Source: Clostridiales bacterium UBA1742 (GTDB taxonomy: Bacteria > Bacillota > Clostridia > TANB77 > CAG-508). From it: a DNA stretch of 35,212 nucleotides. The position numbers and the translations under genes are program-made. Positions within the stretch are counted from its first letter, which is position 1. Every line of letters begins with the position of its first letter. The notes below the pieces were generated by a model that did not search any database, was not told where the DNA came from, and saw nothing but the letters and a program-made list of their open reading frames with translations. This document shows, piece by piece, positions 9,097 to 18,026 of this stretch. The stretch is taken from contig DCHW01000014.1 in the NCBI GenBank assembly GCA_002314935.1, positions 1 through 35,212 on the forward strand. The letters run 5' to 3'.

Positions 9097-9437
9097 AGTA
9101 AATCGAACAGTCGCGTATATAATGCTGCAAAGCTGTATATGAGGAAAGTCCGGGCTCCACAGAGCAATAATGCTGGATAACGTCCAGTAAGGGAAACCTT
9201 AAGGAAAGTGCAACAGAAAATAACCGCCAAATTTTGGTAAGGGTGAAAAGGTGAGGTAAGAGCTCACCGCAAATATGGTGACATATTTGGTCAATGTAAA
9301 CCCCATTTGGAGCAACACCTAAATATAAGAAGGCTAAGGCTGCTCGCCATCTTCTTAAACTGGTGGCTTGAGACATATAGTAATATATGTTCTAGATAAA
9401 TGACTGTTCAAGACAGAACCCGGCTTATAGATTTACT
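9097..9437 (+). ncRNA. rnpB: RNase P RNA
   Basis: Catalytic RNA of RNase P, which trims tRNA 5' leaders. The ends pair (AGTAAATC at 9097 with GATTTACT at 9430-9437). The universal core is visible: GAGGAAAGTCCGGGCTCC near 9141, ACAGAAA near 9213, and AGACAGAACCCGGCTTATAG near 9411. The 5' half of conserved region I and the 3' end carry the expected consensus. A terminator follows within 15 bases. Confidence 0.95.
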
Positions 9438-9450
9438 TATATATATTTAT

Positions 9451-9483
9451 AAAAAATAGCAAAAAGTGATTGCTATTTTTTTT
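9451..9483 (+). terminator. Terminator after rnpB
   Basis: AAAAAATAGCA pairs with TGCTATTTTTT (loop AAAAGTGAT region), followed by a long T run. Confidence 0.85.
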
Positions 9484-9543
9484 ATTGTGTAATATAATTG
9501 CAACATAATTGTAATAAAACCGAAACAGAAAGGGAAGATTCTA

Positions 9544-10545
9544 ATGTTTGGATTTGGACAAGATATTGGTATAGACTTAGGTACGGCTACCGTAATTGCA
9601 TATGTAAAAGGTAAAGGAATAGTTTTAAGAGAACCATCAGTTGTAGCTGTAAATAATATTACAAACGAAGTGTTAGCAGTAGGAGCAGAGGCAAGAAGAA
9701 TGCTAGGAAGAACTCCTGGAAATATTGTTGCTACAAGACCATTAAAAGATGGTGTTATATCTAATTATACTGTTACTGAAAAAATGTTAAAAAGTTTTAT
9801 GGAAAAAATATGTGGAAAATTTGTATTTGCTCCAAGAATTATGATATGTATACCTTCTCAAGTTACTGAAGTAGAAAAAAAAGCTGTTATTGATGCTGCT
9901 TCTCAAGCTGGAGCAAGAAGAGTATATTTAATAGAAGAGCCGATTGCAGCAGCGATTGGAGCAGGAATTGATATATCAAAAGCATGTGGTAATATGGTTG
10001 TTGACATTGGCGGAGGTACCACAGATATAGCTGTAATTTCACTAGGTGGATCTGTTGTAAGTACTTCAATAAAAGTGGCTGGAGATAAATTTGACGAAGC
10101 TATTGTTAAATATATAAAAAGAAAGCATAATGTATTAATTGGTGAAAGAACAGCGGAAGATTTAAAAGTTAATATTGGGTGTGTATATCCTAAAATTCAA
10201 GATACGGAAATGAATGTGCGTGGAAGAGATTTAGGAACGGGACTTCCTAAAACATTAACAATAAAATCTAGTGAAATGATGGAGGCTCTTGCAGAACCTG
10301 CTTTTGCCATAATTGATGCAGTTCATAGTACATTAGAAAGGACTCCACCAGAACTTGCTGCTGATATTAGCGATAAAGGTATATATATGACGGGTGGAGG
10401 TTGCTTAGTAGATGGACTAGACAAACTTTTACAAGAAAAAACAGGAATTAATGTTATGATAGCAGAAGATGCAGTTAGTTGCGTTGCTTTGGGAACGGGA
10501 AAGGCGTTAGATAATTTAGATACATTAGATGGCAGAAAAAAATAA
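9544..10545 (+). CDS. mreB: Rod-shape determining protein MreB (or the Mbl paralogue)
   Basis: 333 residues, the normal MreB length. This actin-like ATPase forms membrane-associated filaments that guide lateral cell-wall synthesis. Phosphate 1 loop is DIGIDLGTATVIAY (residue 7 on), phosphate 2 is VVDIGGGTTDIAVIS, the hinge IEEPIAAAIGAG and the adenosine loop MTGGGCLVDGLD are present. RBS GGGAAG. mreC/mreD are not adjacent, as is common for isolated mreB or mbl copies, so which paralogue it is cannot be decided here. Confidence 0.93.
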   Translation: MFGFGQDIGIDLGTATVIAYVKGKGIVLREPSVVAVNNITNEVLAVGAEARRMLGRTPGNIVATRPLKDGVISNYTVTEKMLKSFMEKICGKFVFAPRIMICIPSQVTEVEKKAVIDAASQAGARRVYLIEEPIAAAIGAGIDISKACGNMVVDIGGGTTDIAVISLGGSVVSTSIKVAGDKFDEAIVKYIKRKHNVLIGERTAEDLKVNIGCVYPKIQDTEMNVRGRDLGTGLPKTLTIKSSEMMEALAEPAFAIIDAVHSTLERTPPELAADISDKGIYMTGGGCLVDGLDKLLQEKTGINVMIAEDAVSCVALGTGKALDNLDTLDGRKK

Positions 10546-10554
10546 AATAAGTGT

Positions 10555-10574
10555 GGGCGAAGATTGCTTCGCCC
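10555..10574 (+). terminator. Hairpin after mreB
   Basis: 8-bp GC-rich stem GGGCGAAG/CTTCGCCC with loop ATTG, between mreB and mtaB. No T run follows, so it may only attenuate or stabilise the transcript. Confidence 0.5.
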
Positions 10575-10596
10575 ATTATATAGTTTAGGAGGAAAA

Positions 10597-11899
10597 ATGA
10601 AAAAAATAGCGTTTTATACATTAGGATGCAAAGTGAATCAGTATGAAACAAATGCAATGAGTGAACAATTTATAAAAAATGATTATGAAATTGTAAAATT
10701 TGAAGAATTTGCAGATATATATGTTATAAATACATGTACTGTAACAAATATGGCGGACAGAAAATCTAGACAAATAATGGGAAGAGTAAAATCCATTAAT
10801 TCTCAAGCAATAATAGTAATAACTGGTTGCTATGCCCAAATTGCAAAAGATGAATTATTAAAAAATAAGGATATTAATATAGTTATAGGAAATACAGAAA
10901 AAAGTGATATTGTAAAAATTGTTGAAAAATATTTAGAAAAAAAATCAGAACAATTTTTACAGGTTGCAGATATTAATAAACAACAAGAATATATTGAATT
11001 TGGAACTACAACATATACTGAAAAAACGAGAGCAGTAATTAAAATTCAAGATGGATGTAATAATTTTTGCAGTTATTGTCTTATTCCTTATGCTAGGGGA
11101 AGAATAAGAAGTAGAAATTCTAAAAACATAATTAATGAAATAAATCAAATTGTAAATACAGGTATTAAAGAAGTTGTGTTGACAGGTATACATATTGCTT
11201 CATATGGATTAGATTTAAATAATGGATATTATTTAATAGATTTACTTGAAGATTTAAATAAAATAGAAAAATTAAAGCGTATAAGACTTGGGTCTTTAGA
11301 GCCTAAAATTATTACTCAAGAATTTGTTGATAGATTAAAAAAACTAGATAAAATTTGTGATCATTTTCATTTATCTCTTCAAAGTGGATGTAATGAAACT
11401 TTAAAAAGAATGAATAGAAAATATACTTGTGAGGAATTTAAAAATAGTTCAAATATTTTGAAAAAAGCTTTTCCTAATGTGGCTTTAACAACAGATATAA
11501 TAGTTGGATTTCCAGGTGAAACTAAGGAAGAATTTGAAACAACATATAACTTTTTAAAAGAAATAAATTTTGCCAAAATGCATATTTTTAAATATTCTAA
11601 GAGAATTGGTACTAGAGCTTGTTCGATGAGTAATCAAGTGGATGGTAATGTAAAAGAAGAAAGAAGTCAAAAACTGATAGAACTTTCTAATGAAAATGAA
11701 AATAAATTCATACTAAAGTATATAGGAAAGAAAATTGAAGTATTATTTGAGCAAAAAACACGGTGAATTTATTCAAGGGCATACATCTAATTATATGATT
11801 GTTAAAACAAAGGACAAAATAACTGAAAATGATTTATGTAATATAAAAATAACAACTATTAAAGATGGGGAATTAATTGGAAATGTAACACAAACGTAA
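10597..11899 (+). CDS. mtaB: tRNA N6-threonylcarbamoyladenosine methylthiotransferase MtaB, read through a +1 frameshift at CGG 11761-11763
   Basis: Radical-SAM methylthiotransferase that makes ms2t6A37 in tRNAs. It opens KKIAFYTLGCKVNQYET (UPF0004 domain); the radical-SAM CxxxCxxC (CNNFCSYC) is at about residues 154-161, and DIIVGFPGET is typical. The start at 10597 has AGGAGG just upstream. Frame 0 ends at CGG-TGA (TGA 11764-11766) in the C-terminal TRAM domain. Skipping C11761 gives FEQKT-GEFIQGHTSNYMIVK, which matches the TRAM pattern (G...GHTxNY), and continues to TAA 11897-11899. The restored length is 433 residues, normal for MtaB; Gly389 is the shift residue. Without the shift the RNA-binding TRAM domain is lost. 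Confidence 0.9.
11758..11764 (+). other. +1 recoding site in mtaB (ACA CGG T)
   Basis: CGG at 11761-11763 is followed directly by TGA. Skipping C11761 gives ACA GGT GAA (Thr-Gly-Glu). This is the only site of the five where the +1 glycine codon is GGT and not GGA. Confidence 0.8.
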
Positions 11900-11931
11900 C
11901 AAAACTGTAATTAAAATATAACACAAAAGAC

Positions 11932-11967
11932 ACAGCAAAAAGCTTGATTATTAAAGGTTTTTGCTGT
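11932..11967. repeat. Inverted repeat between mtaB and the 12047 gene
   Basis: ACAGCAAAAA (11932-11941) pairs with TTTTTGCTGT (11958-11967). No T run follows, so terminator function is uncertain. It lies just before a TATAAT-like sequence. Confidence 0.45.
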
Positions 11968-12046
11968 ATAAATATAATATATGAAGGACATGTGAATAAC
12001 ACAGAAGACAAAAAAGTGTGGTCCGCACATAGAGGAGGATAATAAA

Positions 12047-12469
12047 ATGGAAGAAAATTCATACAATGGAGTAACAGAAAACACATCAACAGAAGAAACA
12101 GTTAAAGACATAACAAAAGTGTTAAAAAAGATAAGTGTTGGTGCACTTGAGTCAGATGATATTACATTACCTGGATTAGATGCAACAACAAGTGGAAAAT
12201 CAAGTGGTGTTTATTACAAAACAAATGAAATAAGTAATAGTAATGAAACTAGCACTGAAAGTTCAAAATTTAAAGTTTGTACATCTACAGCAATTGCTAA
12301 ACCAACAATATGGTCTAAAATTAAAAGTGTACTTTTAACAGAAATAAAAGTTGAATTAACACCATATCAGCAAAAAATAGAAAATGAAATAAATGAGTTT
12401 TTACACAAAGAAATTACTTGGAAAAGCGTTAAAGCTTTTTGGACTCAAGAAGTGAAAATTACATTTTAA
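12047..12469 (+). CDS. Uncharacterised 140-residue protein upstream of gap
   Basis: Starts MEENSYNGVTENTSTEE with AGAGGAGG about 9 bases upstream. The N-terminal ~85 residues are Ser/Thr/Asn-rich and likely disordered. The C-terminal ~55 residues (WSKIKSVLLTEIKVEL, then YQQKIENEINEFLHKEI, ending VKAFWTQEVKITF) look like an amphipathic helical domain. No signal peptide or enzyme motif; family not recognised. It has its own terminator, so it is not obviously part of the glycolytic operon. Confidence 0.65.
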   Translation: MEENSYNGVTENTSTEETVKDITKVLKKISVGALESDDITLPGLDATTSGKSSGVYYKTNEISNSNETSTESSKFKVCTSTAIAKPTIWSKIKSVLLTEIKVELTPYQQKIENEINEFLHKEITWKSVKAFWTQEVKITF

Positions 12470-12480
12470 TATAAAAATAA

Positions 12481-12509
12481 AAAAGAACACTTGAAAAGTG
12501 TTCTTTTTT
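12481..12509 (+). terminator. Terminator after the 12047 gene
   Basis: AAAAGAACACTT pairs with AAGTGTTCTTTT (loop GAA), followed by further Ts. Confidence 0.9.
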
Positions 12510-12551
12510 GTTATAAAATACTTTTCAGTGATAATAATAAAAATAACAGTG

Positions 12552-12568
12552 GATACCAAAAAGGTATC
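12552..12568 (+). promoter_or_regulatory. Small hairpin in the gap leader
   Basis: GATACC/GGTATC with loop AAAAA, ending 17 bases before the gap ATG and just 5' of its AGAAAGAAGG ribosome binding site. It may stabilise the leader; no regulator is inferred. Confidence 0.4.
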
Positions 12569-12585
12569 AGAAAGAAGGTTTTAAA

Positions 12586-13602
12586 ATGGCAGTTAGAGTT
12601 GGAATTAATGGTTTTGGTCGTATAGGCCGTCTAGCATTTAGACAAATGTTTGGAGCAGAAGGATATGAAATTGTTGCAATTAATGATTTAACAAGTCCAG
12701 AAATGCTTGCACATTTATTAAAATATGATTCAGCACAAAAAAAATATGAAAAAGCAGATACAGTTGTAGCTGGAGAAGATTCAATAACAGTTGAAGGAAA
12801 AACAATAAAAATATATGCAGAAAAAGATGCTGCAAATTTACCATGGGGAGAAATTGGAGTTGATGTTGTTTTAGAATGTACAGGTTTCTATACATCTAAA
12901 GAAAAAGCTGAAGCTCATATTAAAGCAGGAGCAAAAAAAGTTGTTATATCTGCACCAGCAGGTAAAGATTTACCAACAATAGTGTATGGTGTAAATGAAA
13001 ATACATTAACAAAAGATGATACAGTTATATCAGCTGCATCTTGTACAACAAACTGCTTAGCACCAATGGCTAAAGCATTAAATGATTTTGCACCAATTCA
13101 AAGTGGAATAATGACAACAGTTCATGCTTATACAGGAGATCAAATGGTACTTGATGGACCACATAGAAAAGGTGATTTAAGAAGAGCTAGAGCAGCAGCT
13201 GTAAATATTGTTCCTAATTCTACAGGAGCAGCTAAAGCAATTGGATTAGTTATTCCAGAATTAAATGGAAAATTAATAGGATCAGCCCAAAGGGTTCCAG
13301 TTCCAACAGGTTCTACAACAATATTAGTAGCAGTTGTAAAAGGTGAAGATATTACACCTGAAAAAATAAATGAAGCAATGAAAGCACAAAGCAGTAATTC
13401 ATTTGGATATACAGAAGAATTACTTGTATCTTCAGATGTAATTGGAATGACATATGGTTCATTATTTGATAGTACACAAACAATGGTTACAAAAATAGAA
13501 GAAGGATTATATCAAGTTCAAGTAGTTGCATGGTATGATAATGAAAATTCTTATACAAGTCAAATGGTAAGAACAATAAAATATTTTGCAGAATTAAATT
13601 AA
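12586..13602 (+). CDS. gap: Glyceraldehyde-3-phosphate dehydrogenase, type I
   Basis: 338 residues. It oxidises glyceraldehyde-3-phosphate to 1,3-bisphosphoglycerate with NAD. The N-terminal Rossmann motif is VGINGFGRIGRLAF, the catalytic Cys is in SAASCTTNCLAP (about residue 153), then VHAYTGDQMVLDGPH, RRARAAAVNIVPNSTGAAKA and the C-terminal WYDNENSYTSQMV. First gene of gap-pgk-tpiA-gpmI, all in one direction, so the enzymes of lower glycolysis are likely co-expressed. A structured RNA separates it from pgk. Confidence 0.97.
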   Translation: MAVRVGINGFGRIGRLAFRQMFGAEGYEIVAINDLTSPEMLAHLLKYDSAQKKYEKADTVVAGEDSITVEGKTIKIYAEKDAANLPWGEIGVDVVLECTGFYTSKEKAEAHIKAGAKKVVISAPAGKDLPTIVYGVNENTLTKDDTVISAASCTTNCLAPMAKALNDFAPIQSGIMTTVHAYTGDQMVLDGPHRKGDLRRARAAAVNIVPNSTGAAKAIGLVIPELNGKLIGSAQRVPVPTGSTTILVAVVKGEDITPEKINEAMKAQSSNSFGYTEELLVSSDVIGMTYGSLFDSTQTMVTKIEEGLYQVQVVAWYDNENSYTSQMVRTIKYFAELN

Positions 13603-13612
13603 TTTAAAATAA

Positions 13613-13671
13613 TTATAGGGGCAGTCACCTCTTGCACATTAATATGCAGAAGATTGTGAGAGCCCCTATAA
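13613..13671 (+). promoter_or_regulatory. Structured RNA element between gap and pgk
   Basis: A 10-bp stem (TTATAGGGGC at 13613-13622 with GCCCCTATAA at 13662-13671) encloses a 39-base insert with further pairing potential (TCAC/GTGA and TGCA/TGCA). There is no T run, so it is unlikely to be a simple terminator. It could be an mRNA processing or stability element that sets different gap and pgk levels; this role is inference. Confidence 0.5.
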
Positions 13672-13693
13672 TAACGTTAAGGAGAAAAAATAT

Positions 13694-14881
13694 ATGAATA
13701 AAAAAACTTTAAAAGACATTGATGTAAATGGAAAAAAAGTATTAGTTAGATGTGATTTCAATGTTCCAATTGATGCAGAAACAGGAAATATTACAGATAA
13801 TAGAAGAATTAGAGCAGCACTTCCAACAATTCAATACCTATTAGATAATAAAGCCAAAGTAATACTATGTTCACATTTAGGAAGACCAAAAGGAGAATTT
13901 AATTTAAAATATTCTTTAAAACCAGTGGCTGAAGAATTATCAAGATTGTTAGGATTACAAGTAAAACTTGCAGAAGATGTTATAGGTAATTCTGCAAAAG
14001 AATTAACTTCTAATATAAAAGAAGGAGAAGTTGTATTATTAGAAAATGTAAGATTCCATAGTGAAGAAGAAAAAAATTATTCAGAATTTTCTAAAGCATT
14101 AGCAAATATGGCTGAAATATATGTAAATGATGCTTTCGGTACAGCACATAGAGCTCACAGCTCTACAACAGGTGTTGCATCTTATTTACCAGCTGTTTCT
14201 GGATTCTTAATTGAAAAAGAACTAGAATTTTTAGGTGGTGCTTTAGAAAATCCTGCACACCCATTTGTAGCAATACTTGGTGGAGCAAAAGTATCTGATA
14301 AAATTGGAGTAATAGAAAATTTATTAGATAAAGTTGACACATTAATAATTGGTGGAGGAATGGCATATACATTTTATAAAGCACAGGGACATAACATTGG
14401 AACATCTATATGTGAAGATGATAAATTAGATTTGGCAAAGGAAATTTTAAGTAAAGCTGAATTGAAGGGAGTTAAGTTATTACTTCCATTAGATAATCAT
14501 GTTTCATCAGAGTATTCAAATAATGGAGAAGAAAGAATTGTTCCTTCAACAGAAATTCCAGATGGATTTATGGGATTAGATATTGGACCAAAAACAATAG
14601 AATGTTTTGAAGATGCTGTTAAAGATGCAAAAACAGTTGTATGGAATGGCCCTCTTGGAGTTTGTGAATTTGACAAATTTTCAACAGGAACAAAAGCTGT
14701 AGCTACAATGCTTTCTAAAATAGATGCTGTTACAATAATAGGTGGAGGAGATTCTGCTGCAGCAATAGAAAAATTGGGATTGGCAGATAAAATGACACAT
14801 ATTTCAACAGGAGGAGGAGCTTCTTTAGAATTCCTAGAAGGAAAGGTACTTCCAGGAATAGATGCTTTACAAAATAAATAA
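13694..14881 (+). CDS. pgk: Phosphoglycerate kinase
   Basis: 395 residues, full length. It transfers the acyl phosphate of 1,3-bisphosphoglycerate to ADP. The N-terminal signature KVLVRCDFNVPID, substrate-binding SHLGRPKGE, LLENVRFHSEE, NDAFGTAHRAHSS, AILGGAKVSDKIGV, and the C-terminal nucleotide loop IGGGDSAAAIEKLG with STGGGASLE are all present. RBS AAGGAG. tpiA starts 17 bases after the stop. Confidence 0.97.
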   Translation: MNKKTLKDIDVNGKKVLVRCDFNVPIDAETGNITDNRRIRAALPTIQYLLDNKAKVILCSHLGRPKGEFNLKYSLKPVAEELSRLLGLQVKLAEDVIGNSAKELTSNIKEGEVVLLENVRFHSEEEKNYSEFSKALANMAEIYVNDAFGTAHRAHSSTTGVASYLPAVSGFLIEKELEFLGGALENPAHPFVAILGGAKVSDKIGVIENLLDKVDTLIIGGGMAYTFYKAQGHNIGTSICEDDKLDLAKEILSKAELKGVKLLLPLDNHVSSEYSNNGEERIVPSTEIPDGFMGLDIGPKTIECFEDAVKDAKTVVWNGPLGVCEFDKFSTGTKAVATMLSKIDAVTIIGGGDSAAAIEKLGLADKMTHISTGGGASLEFLEGKVLPGIDALQNK

Positions 14882-14898
14882 TAAAGGGAGATTATAAT

Positions 14899-15648
14899 AT
14901 GAGAAAAAAAGTTATAGCTGGAAATTGGAAAATGAATAAATTACCAAATGAAGCAATGGAATTTATTACAGAATTGGAACCATTAGTAAAAAACACAGAA
15001 AATGAAGTTGTTGTTTGTGTACCATATACTGATTTATTCTATGCACTAAATATGGCTCAAGATACAAATATAAAAATTGGAGCACAAAATATGAATGCAG
15101 AAGAAAAAGGGGCATATACAGGAGAAGTTTCTGGAGAAATGTTAAAGGCTATTGGTGTTGAATATGTTATATTAGGACATTCTGAAAGAAGAGCATATTA
15201 TTCAGAAACAGATGAATCTGTAAATAAAAAATTAAAAAAAGCTTTAAGTTTAAGTTTAAAACCAATTGTTTGTGTTGGTGAAAGCTTAGAACAAAGAGAA
15301 TCTGGAAGTGCAAAAGAAATTGTAACTACTCAAACAAGACTTGCTTTAGATGGTTTAAGCAATGATGATGTAAAATCTACAATTATTGCATATGAACCAA
15401 TTTGGGCAATTGGAACAGGAAAAACAGCAACAAAAGAAGATGCAAATGAAACAATAAAATGGATTAGAGAAGAAATTTTAAAATTATATGGAAATGATGT
15501 AGCAGATAGTGTTATAATTCAATATGGTGGAAGTGTAAAATCTTCAAATGCTAATGAATTATTTACAATGTCAGATATAGATGGAGGCTTAGTAGGTGGT
15601 GCAAGCCTAAAAGCAGACGAATTTTCTAAAATTGTAAATTATAAATAA
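14899..15648 (+). CDS. tpiA: Triosephosphate isomerase
   Basis: 249 residues. It interconverts dihydroxyacetone phosphate and glyceraldehyde-3-phosphate. AGNWKMNK (substrate Asn and Lys) near the N-terminus, YVILGHSERRAYY (catalytic His), AYEPIWAIGTGKTAT (catalytic Glu and the flexible lid) and IQYGGSVKSSN with GGLVGGASL (phosphate binding) are all intact. RBS AGGGAG. Third gene of the glycolytic cluster. Confidence 0.97.
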   Translation: MRKKVIAGNWKMNKLPNEAMEFITELEPLVKNTENEVVVCVPYTDLFYALNMAQDTNIKIGAQNMNAEEKGAYTGEVSGEMLKAIGVEYVILGHSERRAYYSETDESVNKKLKKALSLSLKPIVCVGESLEQRESGSAKEIVTTQTRLALDGLSNDDVKSTIIAYEPIWAIGTGKTATKEDANETIKWIREEILKLYGNDVADSVIIQYGGSVKSSNANELFTMSDIDGGLVGGASLKADEFSKIVNYK

Positions 15649-15681
15649 ACTACTTAAAATAAAAATGAGGAGACTATAAAT

Positions 15682-17208
15682 ATGGATAAAAACTTAACAA
15701 TGCTTATGATATTAGACGGATATGGAATAAATGCAAACAAAGAAGCAAATGCTGTAAAACTTGCAAAGACTCCAAATTTAGATAAGCTAAAGAAACAAAA
15801 CCCAACAACAATTATAAAAACAAGCGGATTAGATGTGGGATTACCAGATGGACAAATGGGAAATTCAGAAGTAGGTCATACAAATATAGGAGCTGGAAGA
15901 ATTGTATATCAAGAGTTAACTAAAATTACAAAATCAATTGAAGATGGTGATTTTTTTAGTATTCCTGAATTAACAAAAGCAATTGAAAATTGCAAAAAAA
16001 ATAATTCTAAGTTACATATAATGGGATTATTATCAGATGGAGGTGTGCACAGCCACATTCGCCATTTATATGGATTGTTAGAACTTGCAAAAAGAAAAGA
16101 TTTTGAAGAAGTATATGTACATTGCTTTTTAGATGGAAGAGATACAGCACCTGCATCAGGAGAAAGTTATATAACAGAACTTGAGAAAAAAATGTCTGAA
16201 AAAGGTGTTGGAAAAATTGCATCAATATGTGGAAGATATTATGCAATGGATAGAGATAATAGATGGGACAGGGTTGAAAAGGCATATAATGCATTAGTTA
16301 AAGGAGAAGGAATTAAAGCAAATTCTGCAATAAGTGCAATAGAAGAATCATATCAAAAAGAGATCTTTGATGAATTTGTTGAACCAATAATTATTTGTAA
16401 TAATGAAGAACCTTTAGCAACAATTAGTGAAAATGATTCTGTAATATTCTTTAATTTTAGAAAAGATAGAGCAAGAGAGATTACTAGAAGTTTAGTAGAT
16501 AAAGAATTTAAAGGATTTAAAAGAGAATATTTTCCATTATATTATGTGTGTTTTACTACATATGATGCAACAATAGAAAATGTACATATTGCATTTAAAG
16601 AAGAAGAATTAAAAAATACATATGGAGAAGTTATTGCTAACAATGGACTAAAACAATTAAGAATTGCTGAAACAGAAAAATATGCGCATGTTACTTTCTT
16701 TTTTAATGGTGGTGAAGAAAAACAATATAATGGTGAAGATAGAATTTTAATACCATCTCCAAAAGTTGCAACATATGATTTACAACCTGAAATGAGTGCG
16801 TATGAAGTTACTGATAAGGTTGTAGAAGCAATAAATTCTAAAAAATATGATACAATTATATTAAATTATGCTAATCCAGATATGGTAGGACATACAGGAG
16901 TTCTTGAAGCAGCAGTTAAGGCTTTAGAAGCTATTGATGAATGTGTTGGAAGAGTTGTTGAAGCTATAGAAAATGTTAATGGTGTTTTATTAATAACAGC
17001 AGATCATGGAAACTCAGAGCAAATGATTGATTACAAAACTGGCGAACCACATACTGCACATACAACAAACCCTGTACCACTTATATTAGTTGGAAAAGAT
17101 GTTAAGTTAAAAGAAGGTAGATTAGCAGATTTAGCTCCAACTATGTTAGAACTATTAGGAATAGAAAAGCCAAAAGAAATGGAAGGAAATAGTTTAATAG
17201 AAAAATAA
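15682..17208 (+). CDS. gpmI: 2,3-bisphosphoglycerate-independent phosphoglycerate mutase
   Basis: 508 residues, the usual iPGM size. It converts 3-phosphoglycerate to 2-phosphoglycerate through a phosphoserine, using two manganese ions. LMILDGYG supplies metal ligands, the catalytic Ser is in GQMGNSEVGHTNIGAGR, and SDGGVHSHIRH, FLDGRDTAPASG, ADHGNSEQM and HTAHTTNPVP are typical. RBS GAGGAG. Last gene of the cluster; enolase, the next enzyme in the pathway, lies about 12.5 kb further on, beyond the mobile element. Confidence 0.97.
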   Translation: MDKNLTMLMILDGYGINANKEANAVKLAKTPNLDKLKKQNPTTIIKTSGLDVGLPDGQMGNSEVGHTNIGAGRIVYQELTKITKSIEDGDFFSIPELTKAIENCKKNNSKLHIMGLLSDGGVHSHIRHLYGLLELAKRKDFEEVYVHCFLDGRDTAPASGESYITELEKKMSEKGVGKIASICGRYYAMDRDNRWDRVEKAYNALVKGEGIKANSAISAIEESYQKEIFDEFVEPIIICNNEEPLATISENDSVIFFNFRKDRAREITRSLVDKEFKGFKREYFPLYYVCFTTYDATIENVHIAFKEEELKNTYGEVIANNGLKQLRIAETEKYAHVTFFFNGGEEKQYNGEDRILIPSPKVATYDLQPEMSAYEVTDKVVEAINSKKYDTIILNYANPDMVGHTGVLEAAVKALEAIDECVGRVVEAIENVNGVLLITADHGNSEQMIDYKTGEPHTAHTTNPVPLILVGKDVKLKEGRLADLAPTMLELLGIEKPKEMEGNSLIEK

Positions 17209-17307
17209 GATATTAATTTTATAAATATATATAGCAATATTCGTAATATTAGAACAATAACTAATAATACAAAAATGCTTAGCAAAATTGGAAAGGAGAA
17301 TAAAAAA

Positions 17308-18000
17308 ATGATTTATTCAAAAGAAGTAGAAGAAATGTGTCCAATAGCAAAAGGTGTTAATCATGGACCAGCCCCAATACCAGAAGAAGGTAAATGGGTA
17401 AAAGCAAAAGAAATAACAGATATTTCTGGATTTACACATGGGATAGGATGGTGTGCACCACAACAAGGAGCTTGTAAATTAACATTAAATGTAAAAGATG
17501 GAGTTATTCAAGAAGCATTAGTAGAAACATTAGGATGTAGTGGTATGACTCATTCAGCAGCTATGGCAGGAGAAATATTGGTTGGAAAAACAATATTAGA
17601 AGCACTAAATACAGATTTAGTTTGCGATGCTATTAACACTGCAATGAGAGAATTATTCTTGCAAATAGTATATGGAAGAACACAATCAGCTTTTTCTGAA
17701 AATGGATTACCGATAGGAGCTGGATTAGAAGATTTAGGAAAAGGAACAAGAAGTCAAGTAGGTACAATTTATAGTACAGCAGCTAAAGGACCTAGATATT
17801 TAGAATTAGCAGAAGGATATATTACAGAAATTGGATTAGATAAAGATAATCAAATTATAGGATATAAATATGTAAACTTAGGTAAAATGATGGAAAACAT
17901 AAAAAAAGGATTAGAACCTTTAGAAGCAATAGAAAAAGCAAGTGGACAATATGGAAGATTTGATGAAGCAGTTAAAAAAGTTGATCCAAGAAAAGAATAA
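17308..18000 (+). CDS. NifU-like iron-sulfur scaffold protein, partner of the GGGtGRT protein
   Basis: 230 residues. An upstream ATG at 17275 is open, but AAAGGAG lies 9 bases before the ATG at 17308, which gives MIYSKEVEEMCPIAKG. The middle part resembles the NifU/IscU N-terminal scaffold fold: GACKLTLNVKDG, then ETLGCSGMTHSAAMAGEI and LVCDAINTAM, which supply the Cys residues. The ends differ from ordinary IscU. A role in iron-sulfur cluster handling is inferred from family resemblance. The GGGtGRT gene follows 26 bases later, so they form a two-gene operon. Confidence 0.75.
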   Translation: MIYSKEVEEMCPIAKGVNHGPAPIPEEGKWVKAKEITDISGFTHGIGWCAPQQGACKLTLNVKDGVIQEALVETLGCSGMTHSAAMAGEILVGKTILEALNTDLVCDAINTAMRELFLQIVYGRTQSAFSENGLPIGAGLEDLGKGTRSQVGTIYSTAAKGPRYLELAEGYITEIGLDKDNQIIGYKYVNLGKMMENIKKGLEPLEAIEKASGQYGRFDEAVKKVDPRKE

Positions 18001-18026
18001 TGTTAAATAAATAGGAGGAAAATAAA

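Noticed and set aside
9008..9376. Minus-strand ORF of 122 codons
   Set aside because: It overlaps the RNase P RNA on the opposite strand; no ribosome binding site and no protein-like sequence.
2022..11899. prfB-like programmed frameshifts with an upstream Shine-Dalgarno-like stimulator
   Set aside because: No consistent AGGGGG-type element precedes the sites, and only mtaB has the stop directly at the slip codon. The only shared feature is CGG followed by A or T.
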